A DNA stretch of 64,000 nucleotides. Source: Candidatus Gastranaerophilales bacterium (GTDB lineage: Bacteria; Cyanobacteriota; Vampirovibrionia; Gastranaerophilales; Gastranaerophilaceae). Both the position numbers and the translations under genes were made by a program. The stretch spans positions 20,144 to 84,143 of the forward strand of contig CALUYW010000007.1 of NCBI GenBank assembly GCA_944325105.1, written 5' to 3'. Below the pieces are notes generated by a model that saw only the letters and a list, made by a program, of their open reading frames with translations, searched no databases and was not told the origin of the DNA. Below, piece after piece: positions 27,361-36,089 of this stretch (its first letter is position 1; every line of letters starts with the position of its first letter).

Positions 27361-28542
27361 TTATCTATAACTTGCGCCAAGCACGTTGTAGTCAAACGTG
27401 AAGTCTATTTCTATACTGTTTCCTTTATATTCGGGAGGAAGCGGTTTAAAGGGAGCAGTAAGTTCGACCGCTGCCCTTGCTGCAGCGTCAGAGAGTGGCT
27501 GACCTGAGCTTTTTATTGTTTGAATTGAAAGTAGTCTGCCGTCACGTCCTATCTTAAACAATAGTACAACGCGCTTACTCTGGTCACCTTTCGGAGGGTT
27601 CCAATTTCTTTTAATTCTTGCCTCAAGGTCGCGCATATACGGACCCCAGTTGGGTTGTTTAATTGCATCAATTCCTGGAGGGCCTGACGGGTTGCCAGGG
27701 CCGGGGTTGCCTACGTTGCCACCTGAGTATCCCGAGCCTCTTGAGCCTGATGACCCTCTTGAGGCCGATGAGCCTGAAGATGAGCCTTTAGATGCTGAAA
27801 ACTGGGGTGCGGGCATTCCTGAACGACCTGTTCCGCTTGATGAGCCGCCTGAGGCGCTACTCGAGCCTGATTTAGAACCATACGTGGGCGCAGGGCCAAC
27901 AGGTGCTGTGCTTTTGGGCACTGCTATAGAAAACGGACTCTTTGGCACTTGTGAAAGCTTTGGAGCCTGTGCCTTAGGCGGTGTTAAAGATGGTTTAAAA
28001 CTCGGTTTAAAGCTCGGAGATGGAGCTTTAACAGGCTGCGGTTTGGCGGGAGCCTTCTGTACAGGCTTTTGTGTTACCTGTTTTGTAACAGTTTTTTGCG
28101 GTGCAGGTGCTTGTTTTTTTGGTTGCTGCACTTTTTTGGGTGCGGAAGAAGGGGAAGCTACGGATTTTTTAGTAGCTTTTGAAGGAGCGCTCGGCATTGA
28201 TACAACCCTTTTTGGGTCATGTTTCCCGCCTGCCCTTGAATTTTTATCCGAGCGATATTTAGTATTTTTGTTTATAGGCATTGCTTCGTTTTGAGTTATT
28301 ACAAACTCAATATCTCTCGGTTTCATTTGTGGTTTTTGGATTAAATTCAAGCTGATTGCATAAGCTATAAGCGCCCAGATGATAAAAAACACAAGCGGAT
28401 GAAGTATAGCAGAAAGTAAAAGAGAATTTCTCATAGATACTTCGTCGCTATGGTCATCAAACATATTAGGAAGTGTTTTCATTTCACTATCTAATGTGTC
28501 GTCAAAATCGTCGATATTAAATCTGTTTCTAAGTTGTGTCAT
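27361..28542 (-). CDS. tonB: TonB-family energy transducer
   Basis: 393 residues. A cytosolic N-terminus (1-40), one membrane helix (about 43-68), a long Pro/Lys/Ala then Ser/Gly-rich linker (about 85-300) and a C-terminal TonB domain (about 305-390: MRDLEARIKRNWNPPKG...VVLLFKIGRDGRLLSIQTIKSSG..LSDAAARAAV). TonB spans the periplasm and pulls on outer-membrane partners. The linker is long enough to cross the periplasm and its Gly/Ser half is unusual. It is first in the operon tonB-exbB-exbD-exbD-asmA-like. No TonB-dependent receptor gene is in the window. Confidence 0.92.
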   Translation of the reverse strand: MTQLRNRFNIDDFDDTLDSEMKTLPNMFDDHSDEVSMRNSLLLSAILHPLVFFIIWALIAYAISLNLIQKPQMKPRDIEFVITQNEAMPINKNTKYRSDKNSRAGGKHDPKRVVSMPSAPSKATKKSVASPSSAPKKVQQPKKQAPAPQKTVTKQVTQKPVQKAPAKPQPVKAPSPSFKPSFKPSLTPPKAQAPKLSQVPKSPFSIAVPKSTAPVGPAPTYGSKSGSSSASGGSSSGTGRSGMPAPQFSASKGSSSGSSASRGSSGSRGSGYSGGNVGNPGPGNPSGPPGIDAIKQPNWGPYMRDLEARIKRNWNPPKGDQSKRVVLLFKIGRDGRLLSIQTIKSSGQPLSDAAARAAVELTAPFKPLPPEYKGNSIEIDFTFDYNVLGASYR

Positions 28543-28620
28543 ATTTTCTCGTTTATTGTACTTTTGGATTAATTGTCGGATAAAATATTTTAAAATAAAT
28601 TAGCCGATTTACTACTTTTA

Positions 28621-29325
28621 CTAGTAGCCGTTTGGTGCACTTATTGTGACGGGTTGATCAAAGTAAAGCTCAATTGTTGCGTTAGCGGGTATTTCAACAT
28701 CTTCGCCGGATTGTCTTGCTGCGTTAAGGAGTCCGAGACCGCCGCCTACTGCAGTGCCGTAAACCGCACCTTTGCCAACTTCACCACCTGATAGCGGGCC
28801 CATTACAGTTCCCAATATAGCTCCTCCTGCAGCCCCTATTGCTGCGTTTTTGCCATAATCTTTGGCGCTGTCTACTGTGGCACCACCTTTTAAAATACCG
28901 CTGCCGTCAGTTGTGGCAACTGTTGCGCTTATTGGAATGTTATAGCCCTGAGGTGTTCTAATGTTCGTAAAGCGGATTTGAATTTGCCCGTTTCTGTTAC
29001 CTATTCCTGCTTTTTTGCACTTAACTATCGTGCCGCTTACACTTGAGCCTGCTGGTGCTATTTTTGTCGAATTATAAATAAAATCTTTATCTAAGGTTGC
29101 AAAAACACTCATACCTTCGCTTGAGGTCTGAGAATTTAGTGCTTGTGATAAAACTGCACTTGTTTTTGTGCCCATAGGGATGAAGACAACATTACCTTTA
29201 AGTGAGTTGTATTGCTTGTTTGAAACATCATAAGAATAGTTTGAAGCAGCGTATGAAGTGCTAAAACAAAGTATACAAGAAGTAAGTAGTGTAAAGCACA
29301 CGCCTTTTTTAAATATATTTCCCAT
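28621..29325 (-). CDS. Secreted protein with glycine-zipper segment, unknown
   Basis: 234 residues from the ATG at 29325, chosen for GGAGGAG 3-5 bases upstream; the frame extends to 29406 without such a site. A signal peptide (about 1-28, ending SYA) comes first. Residues about 155-205 form a glycine zipper (KNAAIGAAGGAILGTVMGPLSGGEVGKGAVYGTAVGGGLGLL), which in other proteins inserts in or lies on membranes. The middle (TKIAPAGSSVSGTIVKCKKAG..IQIRFTNIRTPQG) resembles the periplasmic beta domain of TrbI/VirB10-like proteins, but no conjugation genes are near. It lies behind the other secreted protein at 29390 and may be co-transcribed with it. Confidence 0.65.
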   Translation of the reverse strand: MGNIFKKGVCFTLLTSCILCFSTSYAASNYSYDVSNKQYNSLKGNVVFIPMGTKTSAVLSQALNSQTSSEGMSVFATLDKDFIYNSTKIAPAGSSVSGTIVKCKKAGIGNRNGQIQIRFTNIRTPQGYNIPISATVATTDGSGILKGGATVDSAKDYGKNAAIGAAGGAILGTVMGPLSGGEVGKGAVYGTAVGGGLGLLNAARQSGEDVEIPANATIELYFDQPVTISAPNGY

Positions 29326-29389
29326 GTCTCCTCCTTTTTTTAATATACAATATAAATTTTGATAGTAAAGTTTAATAAATTGTAAAAAG

Positions 29390-29950
29390 CTAAAATCTTT
29401 CTTCACTATAGTATGATTTATCTAAAATTATAAACAATTTTTGCCCTGGTGTAACCCCTCTGTGCTGACCATACTCGTATTCTCCGCTCGGAACCCACTG
29501 TGTTGTGCCTGACCAGTGCCATCTCGACTGGTATGGATGCGCCATTTTGTTATACGAAGCAGGAGGTGCAAGTTCTCCGCCTATTATATCGCTTGTTCCG
29601 TTGCTTATTCTGCCTTCAAATTCTTTTGTTGTACCGTCCGGTAGAATAATATGGGTAATTTTGAAGCTGATAGCAGCATTAATCCCTTTTACAGGCATTT
29701 TTAACATGCTTACGAAACCAACAAAAACTGAGTTTTTGGGTACAATATTGGTCTCATTTACCCAAACGTCTGCAGGTGATACAAAATACACCCTGTCACC
29801 TTCTTGCAGTGTTTCTGTTGAGAGTACTTTTTTTGCATTAACAAGTACAAAAGCGCCCTTATCAAGCTTTACCATATTCTGAGCATTAACTGATAAGATT
29901 GATATAAATACCGCTAGGGCGGCTATTGCAAAAGCAACTATTCTTTTCAT
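29390..29950 (-). CDS. Secreted protein of unknown function
   Basis: 186 residues with a clean signal peptide (about 1-23, VNA-QN). The mature protein looks like a beta sandwich: LDKGAFVLVNAKKVLSTETLQEGDRVYFVSPADVWVNETNIVPKNSVFVGFV resembles the opening of the neighbouring protein at 28621 (EIPANATIELYF, APAGSSVSGTIV), so the two may share a fold. A Tyr/His/Trp-rich loop (HPYQSRWHWSGTTQW) lies near 140-155. No family recognised. First gene of a two-gene unit, divergent from the large AsmA-like gene. Confidence 0.65.
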   Translation of the reverse strand: MKRIVAFAIAALAVFISILSVNAQNMVKLDKGAFVLVNAKKVLSTETLQEGDRVYFVSPADVWVNETNIVPKNSVFVGFVSMLKMPVKGINAAISFKITHIILPDGTTKEFEGRISNGTSDIIGGELAPPASYNKMAHPYQSRWHWSGTTQWVPSGEYEYGQHRGVTPGQKLFIILDKSYYSEERF

Positions 29951-30047
29951 AATTATAATATTAAGCTATTTTTTCACTTTTGCAAAAAGAAATTAATAAA
30001 TATGAAGAATTTTTACTGTATTAAATTTACAATATATAATTATTACC

Positions 30048-33000
30048 ATGGTTTTTTGGCTTAAAAACAATTTAAAAAAGATTTTAACAACACTTGGGGT
30101 TTTTGTAACCCTTATCTTTGTTCTTTATTTATCTTTGGGTTTTCTTATTACCTCTTTTTTGGATGTTGAAAAAATACAATCATATGCTAAAAAAACTACC
30201 GGACTTGATATTATCATTGAAAACCCTGCTATTAAGACCATGCCTGACTTGTCGCTTGTTATTAAGGCAAATGAACTTAAAGTGGGCATAAAAAGCGAGA
30301 ATAAAGTTTTCTTTGTTGCAAGCAAACCTAACTTAAGAGCAAGGGTTCTTCCTTTTTTACTTAAAAAGTTATCTGTAGCGGAGTTTGAGTCTGATAATAT
30401 CAAAATTAATATATCAAGAGATAAAAATTCTGTTTTTGATTTTGAAAAATATTTACCAAAAGAGGTAAAAACTCCCCTTAAACTAAGTTTTGCCAATACA
30501 AAAGTAAACGTAAACAAGGCCAATGTAGAATTTTTAGATTATAAACAGTCTAAAAAAATACTCTTAAACTCTGACAATTTTAGAGTTTTTGAATATTCAG
30601 ATGGCAAAAAAATAAACTCAAATATTAGTGCTTTACTTAAAATCTGTGACTTAAACACAGATGCGTGTAATGTTTCGAATTTATCTTTAAAATCAGACTT
30701 AAAACTGCCTTTAATCAAACACATTGATGAGGATAAAACCTACATTGATTTATCTTTTGGCGACTTTTCTCTATCTTCAATAAGCCCTTATGTAGAGGAA
30801 TTTTCTCCGGTTAAATTTAAAAAAATTAGCGGCAATGTTTCGCTTGATATAAAGAAGAACAGTGGTATTTACTTGGCAAATACTAAAACAAAATCTATTG
30901 ATATTGAATTTCTATATAATGGCAAAAAAAGTAATTTCCTGTTGGAGGGAATTTCAAACGGAGTATTTAAGGCTAAATTTGAAGATGACAAAGTACTTAT
31001 TTCTGATTCATCTTTTGTATCAGATGGCATAAATACCGAGTTTTCAGGCGAGATAAAAAAATACAAAACAAAAAAACCTGTGCCAAATCTTGATATAAAA
31101 ATTAATAACAGTGACTTTTTAAAACTTGTGCAACTTATACCGGCAGGGTTTGTCGTCTATAAAACAGATGTAATTAATGAGCTTATAAAAGCTCGTCCCT
31201 ACGCCAGAGTTGAGGGAGGGTTAAATATCTCAAAAAACTTTACAACACCTGATGTTGTAGGAAGTTTAAAGATTTTTGATATTTATCTGTTTAAAAAGCC
31301 TGTAGGTTTTGCACCTGCTGTTGCCCTGTGTGATTTTATAGGCGATAAGGTAAAAGTGGACGTCAGAGTTGATGCTCCAAATTCTCAATATGTAAAAGTC
31401 AAAGGTGTATCAGAGCTCTACGGCAGACAATCGGGTGAATATGACATTGTATCTTCTGAAAATGTAAATCTGGCTTTTGCTCATAAGTATCTTATTCCTG
31501 TTCAAAGAGTAATCGGCTTTAAACTTGGCCCACTTCCTTTTATGAAAATTGACGGCAGCGGCAAAATTCATATTGTTGCAAAAGGAACAATTTATGACGC
31601 CGTTGTTGACGGTAAGTTCTTTGGTAAAAACATAAAAGCCTCTTTAGATGGGCTAAATGCTCCTTTGTCTGAGGGAAAAATCGAGCTTGATTTTAAAGGC
31701 AAAGTAATAAATATTGTAGATACTTCCGCAAAAATCTTTGACGGCATGTTTTTAATTTCAGGTTTTGCTGATGATTATGGAAATATTAATATAAAATCAG
31801 ATGTAAAAAATGTTTCCGCTAACAGTCTGCTTGCAGCTGCAAAAATAAGTGAAATTATAAAGCCAAGGACAGGTGATTTATCAAAAATAAAAAGCGCAAC
31901 AGGTAAGTGTGACCTTACTGTTATTTTAAAAGGAAAGGCAAAAAGCCTTGAGGGACTTGATTTTCTTGATGATATTTTACCTGTGGGTAATATAGTATTT
32001 AAAAACGTCGGCGCGATTATTTATCCGAATATTAAAATGTCATCGACTAACGGGCAAGTTGTTTTTGACAAGGATTATAAAATTAATCTAAAAACTGTTT
32101 ACAAAAATTCTCCGGTGACGGTTAATGGTACTTTGACGCCTAATAAGTCGGATTTGTCCGATAAAAATGCAAAGGTCAAAGTTGATATTGTATCTAATGC
32201 AGAGAAAATGCGCTATAGTGATATTTTAGAGTTTGTGCGCGAGCAAAATTACTTCGACGATAAAAACCTAAGGTTTGCAATAAATAATCTCCCCTTGGGC
32301 GCAATTGATTTTATTTTTAATACAAAGATTGCAGCTAAGGGTACAATTCCTGTGCAGTTTAGCATGAAGGATTTATCCAAGCTTTCTCTTGACGGCTCTT
32401 TTGTGCCTCTAAATAGTGAACTTTCAAAAAATATAAGCTTTAAAGGTGGCATATATAAAATTGAAAAACAAAAGATAAAAGTACAAAATTCAAATATTTC
32501 CGTGTTTAACTCAAATATATATTCTAACGGCACGATTGAAAATATATTCTCTAAACCCCAGGTTAATATTGCCCTTAGAGCACAATCGGTTCCTATGAGT
32601 AATTTGGGTGGCATGTCAGGGTATACAAACATTGCTTTCTTTAAGTCTTTATTATCTGATTTTACGGATTATAAAGGTAGTGTAAATCTGGATGTAAATA
32701 TTAGAAAAAATGTTCCAAAGGGACATATTTCTTTTAATAATGTTAGTGCGTACAATTCCAAGCAAGAGCTTTCCTTGGTTCTTAAAAGTGGCTTGATAAA
32801 GTTTTCAGGCAATAAACTTTTAATAGATGCGCTTAATTTTTCGTACGGAAATACCCCGTTGTATTTTAATGCAATTGTTCAGAACTATCTTAGCAAACAC
32901 CCTGCTTTTAGTGCAACATTTACGACTAATATTGACGAAGTAGCGGCAGATAAGCTTATTAACCCTTATTTAACTTATCCGTTAAAGGTTAAGGGTGAAA

Positions 33001-34589
33001 TAATATTAAAAGGTAAAATAAAAGGCGGATTAAACGACTATACGCTTTTTTCAAATCTTTTATTACCTAAAGATGCCGATATTTCTTACATGGGGGCTAA
33101 TCTTGGTGATTTAAACTACGATAGAGAATTTGATGCAAAAATCGATTTTTCAAAAAATATTGCAAAAATTAACAGTGCTAAATACCAGAAATATGTTACT
33201 TCCCAAAATAACAAACCTACACCTGTTACTGCTCTAAGGGCGGACGGCAGAGTTGTTTCAACTTCGGGAAAACTGAATTTTGAAAATTTACATGTTGTTA
33301 CACCAACTGCACTTACAGCAAGGATTTTTAATGTAATATTTAAAAAATCAGTTCTTAAACAGGGTTTGTTTAGTTGCGATTTGCATCTTAACGGCAATAT
33401 TTTAATGCCCCATGCAACAGGCGAGATTAACTTTAGAGATATAAACATTCCTCTCTATAATACCAAAATCAGTGATATGGATTTTGATATCAAAAAAGAT
33501 GTTATCCATGCAGTGTTTAGGGGAAAAACTTTTGATTCTGACGTTGATATAACTGCTGATATTAAAAATAAACAGACTTTTCCCATTGTGTTGAATAACC
33601 TTGAAATTAAATCAAAAAAAACAAGTCTGTCAGGTTTGTTTGAGGGAATTTCTCAAATTCCCAGAGGTTCATCAGATATTGTTCCTGACCAACCTATTGT
33701 ATTTAAGCCTCAGGACCTTGTTGTTATAAAGGGTAGTGCTTTTGCAGATGTTATTGAATTTAAAAACATAAAAGCGACTGACTTAAAGGCAAGTTTTTCT
33801 AATCCCACAGGCTTTGAGTTTAATATTGACAACATAGAGTTTGATATTGCAGGGGGCAAGGTAGTATCAAAAGGTAATTTTGATGTTGTATCATTGCTTT
33901 TTGATATTGATTCCATTGTATATGATTGTGATGCAAATTTACTTACAGAGAGCTTTTTGGGTCTAAAAAATCAAATGTTTGGCAGAGCAAATGCAAAGAT
34001 TAATTTGAGCGGTAAGGTTCCTCAGACTCCGGAGGATATAAAATTTGTAAACGGTAGAGTGGAATTCAGCGTGAATGAGGGTAAAATGCCAAAGCTTGGC
34101 TCTTTAGAATACCTTTTAAGAGCAGGAAATCTCATTAAGAGTGGGTTGTTTGGGTTGACATTAAATAACCTTATTGAAGTATTAACGCCCTACAAGACGG
34201 GTGAATTTTCAACAATTAGGGGTAATTTTAAGCTTGCCAGCGCTAAAATCAATTCGCTTGAAATATTTTCAAAGGGTAAAAATTTGAGCTTATTTATATA
34301 CGGTAACTATGACATTATTAATGATGATGCCGACATAGAAATATTAGGCAGATTATCAAAAAATGTCAGCAATGTTTTAGGCAGATTTGGCAATGCCTCA
34401 ATTAATTCTTTGTTTAATGTTTTAACGGGTAATAAGATTAAAGAGGGTGCAAAAAAACAAATTATTGATAATGTAAATAAAATTCCTTTAATAGAGATAT
34501 CCGGTGATGACTACAGATTATTTCTTGCCAAGATTAAAGGAAAGCTAAATTCTGATGATTATGTCAAGAGCTTTAACTGGTTGAACTAG
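30048..34589 (+). CDS. Giant AsmA/YhdP-like envelope protein, second copy
   Basis: 1513 residues with one N-terminal membrane helix (about 12-35), then an AsmA opening (KKTTGLDIIIENPAIKTMPDLSLVIKANEL) and a very long run of short beta strands. The C-terminal region YLLRAGNLIKSGLFG...TGEFSTIRGNFKLASAKI..ILGRLSKNVSNVLG parallels the protein at 22298-25813, and both end in a KSFxWxN motif. Longer than E. coli YhdP (1266). Predicted to be an inner-membrane-anchored bridge for lipid movement towards the outer membrane; substrate unknown. It appears to be transcribed alone. Confidence 0.88.
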   Translation: MVFWLKNNLKKILTTLGVFVTLIFVLYLSLGFLITSFLDVEKIQSYAKKTTGLDIIIENPAIKTMPDLSLVIKANELKVGIKSENKVFFVASKPNLRARVLPFLLKKLSVAEFESDNIKINISRDKNSVFDFEKYLPKEVKTPLKLSFANTKVNVNKANVEFLDYKQSKKILLNSDNFRVFEYSDGKKINSNISALLKICDLNTDACNVSNLSLKSDLKLPLIKHIDEDKTYIDLSFGDFSLSSISPYVEEFSPVKFKKISGNVSLDIKKNSGIYLANTKTKSIDIEFLYNGKKSNFLLEGISNGVFKAKFEDDKVLISDSSFVSDGINTEFSGEIKKYKTKKPVPNLDIKINNSDFLKLVQLIPAGFVVYKTDVINELIKARPYARVEGGLNISKNFTTPDVVGSLKIFDIYLFKKPVGFAPAVALCDFIGDKVKVDVRVDAPNSQYVKVKGVSELYGRQSGEYDIVSSENVNLAFAHKYLIPVQRVIGFKLGPLPFMKIDGSGKIHIVAKGTIYDAVVDGKFFGKNIKASLDGLNAPLSEGKIELDFKGKVINIVDTSAKIFDGMFLISGFADDYGNINIKSDVKNVSANSLLAAAKISEIIKPRTGDLSKIKSATGKCDLTVILKGKAKSLEGLDFLDDILPVGNIVFKNVGAIIYPNIKMSSTNGQVVFDKDYKINLKTVYKNSPVTVNGTLTPNKSDLSDKNAKVKVDIVSNAEKMRYSDILEFVREQNYFDDKNLRFAINNLPLGAIDFIFNTKIAAKGTIPVQFSMKDLSKLSLDGSFVPLNSELSKNISFKGGIYKIEKQKIKVQNSNISVFNSNIYSNGTIENIFSKPQVNIALRAQSVPMSNLGGMSGYTNIAFFKSLLSDFTDYKGSVNLDVNIRKNVPKGHISFNNVSAYNSKQELSLVLKSGLIKFSGNKLLIDALNFSYGNTPLYFNAIVQNYLSKHPAFSATFTTNIDEVAADKLINPYLTYPLKVKGEIILKGKIKGGLNDYTLFSNLLLPKDADISYMGANLGDLNYDREFDAKIDFSKNIAKINSAKYQKYVTSQNNKPTPVTALRADGRVVSTSGKLNFENLHVVTPTALTARIFNVIFKKSVLKQGLFSCDLHLNGNILMPHATGEINFRDINIPLYNTKISDMDFDIKKDVIHAVFRGKTFDSDVDITADIKNKQTFPIVLNNLEIKSKKTSLSGLFEGISQIPRGSSDIVPDQPIVFKPQDLVVIKGSAFADVIEFKNIKATDLKASFSNPTGFEFNIDNIEFDIAGGKVVSKGNFDVVSLLFDIDSIVYDCDANLLTESFLGLKNQMFGRANAKINLSGKVPQTPEDIKFVNGRVEFSVNEGKMPKLGSLEYLLRAGNLIKSGLFGLTLNNLIEVLTPYKTGEFSTIRGNFKLASAKINSLEIFSKGKNLSLFIYGNYDIINDDADIEILGRLSKNVSNVLGRFGNASINSLFNVLTGNKIKEGAKKQIIDNVNKIPLIEISGDDYRLFLAKIKGKLNSDDYVKSFNWLN

Positions 34590-34676
34590 CCTAATTGCAC
34601 AGGTTAAAAATAAAACTTTACATACTTGATAGAATTAAAATTTGATTATAAAATTTAACACAAAAAGGAATAACAT

Positions 34677-35279
34677 ATGAGAAAACTGACATTATTTTTA
34701 GCGATTTTATTTGTAAGCGTCCTATGCAGCGCTTGTATAAATAACATTGCAATTCAGGAATTAAATAATAAAGCTCAAGAATATATGCAAAAAGGTGACT
34801 TTCAAAGTGCTATCTCAAGACTTGAGTCAAGCGTTGACCTTGATGGCAGTGTATTTGAAACAAGGTATAATTTAGGCGTTGCTTACATTAGCGCCCAAGA
34901 CTTTAAAAAAGCTCAAGAGCAGTTAAAGGAAGCTATTAAAATAAAACCCGATTTTGCTGATTCTTACTATTCTCTTGCCGTAGCTCAAGAAAGTGAGGCA
35001 CTAAAGGTACTGGAAGATACTGACGATGAAAATCAGGTTGAGGTTGCGGTTGTTTCCGATGATGAGTATTCTGATTTAAAAAATATCAGCAAAGAAGATG
35101 CACTTTATATGGTAAATCTTTTGGATGAGGCGGTTAATGCTTACAATAAATATCTTGAGCTAAAACCCCAAACACAAGATAAGCAAGATGTAGAAGCACA
35201 AGTGGAATACTTGAAAGAAACTGCATCTAAATACGCTCAAAAATACGAAATTACCGGCGATACGGAAGAGCAGCAGTAA
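34677..35279 (+). CDS. TPR lipoprotein
   Basis: 200 residues. The signal peptide ends in LCSAC, giving a lipobox CSAC with an unusual Cys at -3 instead of Leu; cleavage before Cys20 is expected. Two to three tetratricopeptide repeats follow (about 27-110: AQEYMQKGDFQSAISRLESSVDLDG, then YNLGVAYISAQDFKKAQEQLKEAIKIKPD), then a helical acidic tail. TPR lipoproteins usually act as assembly scaffolds in the envelope. Its stop overlaps the ATG of lgt (TAATG), so it is made along with the enzyme that would lipidate it. Confidence 0.85.
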   Translation: MRKLTLFLAILFVSVLCSACINNIAIQELNNKAQEYMQKGDFQSAISRLESSVDLDGSVFETRYNLGVAYISAQDFKKAQEQLKEAIKIKPDFADSYYSLAVAQESEALKVLEDTDDENQVEVAVVSDDEYSDLKNISKEDALYMVNLLDEAVNAYNKYLELKPQTQDKQDVEAQVEYLKETASKYAQKYEITGDTEEQQ

Positions 35280-36070
35280 TGTTTACTTCGCCCTTATCTA
35301 CGGTTTTTAGCGTGGGTGTTTTTGAAGTAAGAATGTATGGCGTGATGATTTTTCTTGCAATCATCTGTGCGGTTTTTTGTATAAATAAAATTGCAAAAAA
35401 ATACTACCCACAGGTAAGCACTGATGTTTTACTTGATTTGTATCCGATTTTAATAATTTTTGGGGTAATTTGCGCAAGATTGTATTATGTCTTATTAAAT
35501 CTTGATTATTACCTTGTGCGTCCGTCTGAAATTTTGGCGCTCTGGCATGGAGGTATTTCTATCCACGGTGCACTTTTAGGCGGATTTGTTGCAGGTGTTA
35601 TTTATTTAAAAAAGAAAAATTTGCCAATCTTATGCTACGCCGATGTCATAACTTTTGGACTTGTTTTGGGGCAAGCAATAGGCAGGTGGGGCAATTTCTT
35701 TAATTCGGAAGCCTTTGGCACTCCTTGTGATTTACCTTGGAAACTCTACATAGCGCCTATGTATCGCCCTGTAGAGTATTTTAGCTACAGTTACTTTCAC
35801 CCGACTTTCTTGTACGAGTCGCTTTGGTGCATATTTGTATTTTTAATTTTGTTTTTTGTAATAAGAAAATATCAAAAATCTCGCTCTGGGCTCATTTTCT
35901 TTTCTTATTTAATTTTATACTCTATAGGCAGATTTTTAATTGAGGGAATAAGAATCGACAGTGTCTTTAATGTGGGCTCTGTGCCTATTGCTCAAATAGT
36001 CAGTGTAATTATCCTTTTAACAGGCATTTTGGGAGTAATTTATTGCATAAAAAAACACCCCTTGAATTAA
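35279..36070 (+). CDS. lgt: Prolipoprotein diacylglyceryl transferase
   Basis: Lgt moves diacylglycerol from phosphatidylglycerol to the lipobox cysteine of prolipoproteins, in the inner membrane. 263 residues with about seven membrane helices. The family markers are present: RMYGVMIFLA at the start, HGGISIHGALLGG near 90-102 and the signature GRWGNFFNSEAFG near 136-148. Overlaps the upstream TPR lipoprotein gene. A hairpin begins inside the last codons. Confidence 0.96.
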   Translation: MFTSPLSTVFSVGVFEVRMYGVMIFLAIICAVFCINKIAKKYYPQVSTDVLLDLYPILIIFGVICARLYYVLLNLDYYLVRPSEILALWHGGISIHGALLGGFVAGVIYLKKKNLPILCYADVITFGLVLGQAIGRWGNFFNSEAFGTPCDLPWKLYIAPMYRPVEYFSYSYFHPTFLYESLWCIFVFLILFFVIRKYQKSRSGLIFFSYLILYSIGRFLIEGIRIDSVFNVGSVPIAQIVSVIILLTGILGVIYCIKKHPLN

Positions 36071-36080
36071 GGGGTGTTTT
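36052..36080. terminator. Bidirectional terminator between lgt and gpmI
   Basis: A 12-pair stem AAAACACCCCTT / AAGGGGTGTTTT with a 5-base loop spans the lgt stop. The A-run on the left makes a seven-T tail for the minus strand, so it serves gpmI best; the plus strand has only four Ts. Confidence 0.88.
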
Positions 36081-36089
36081 AAATATTAC

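Noticed and set aside
27650..28294. 214-residue plus-strand open frame rich in Pro, Gly and Glu
   Set aside because: It lies antisense to the low-complexity linker of tonB; repetitive codons there keep the opposite strand open. No SD and no plausible protein composition.
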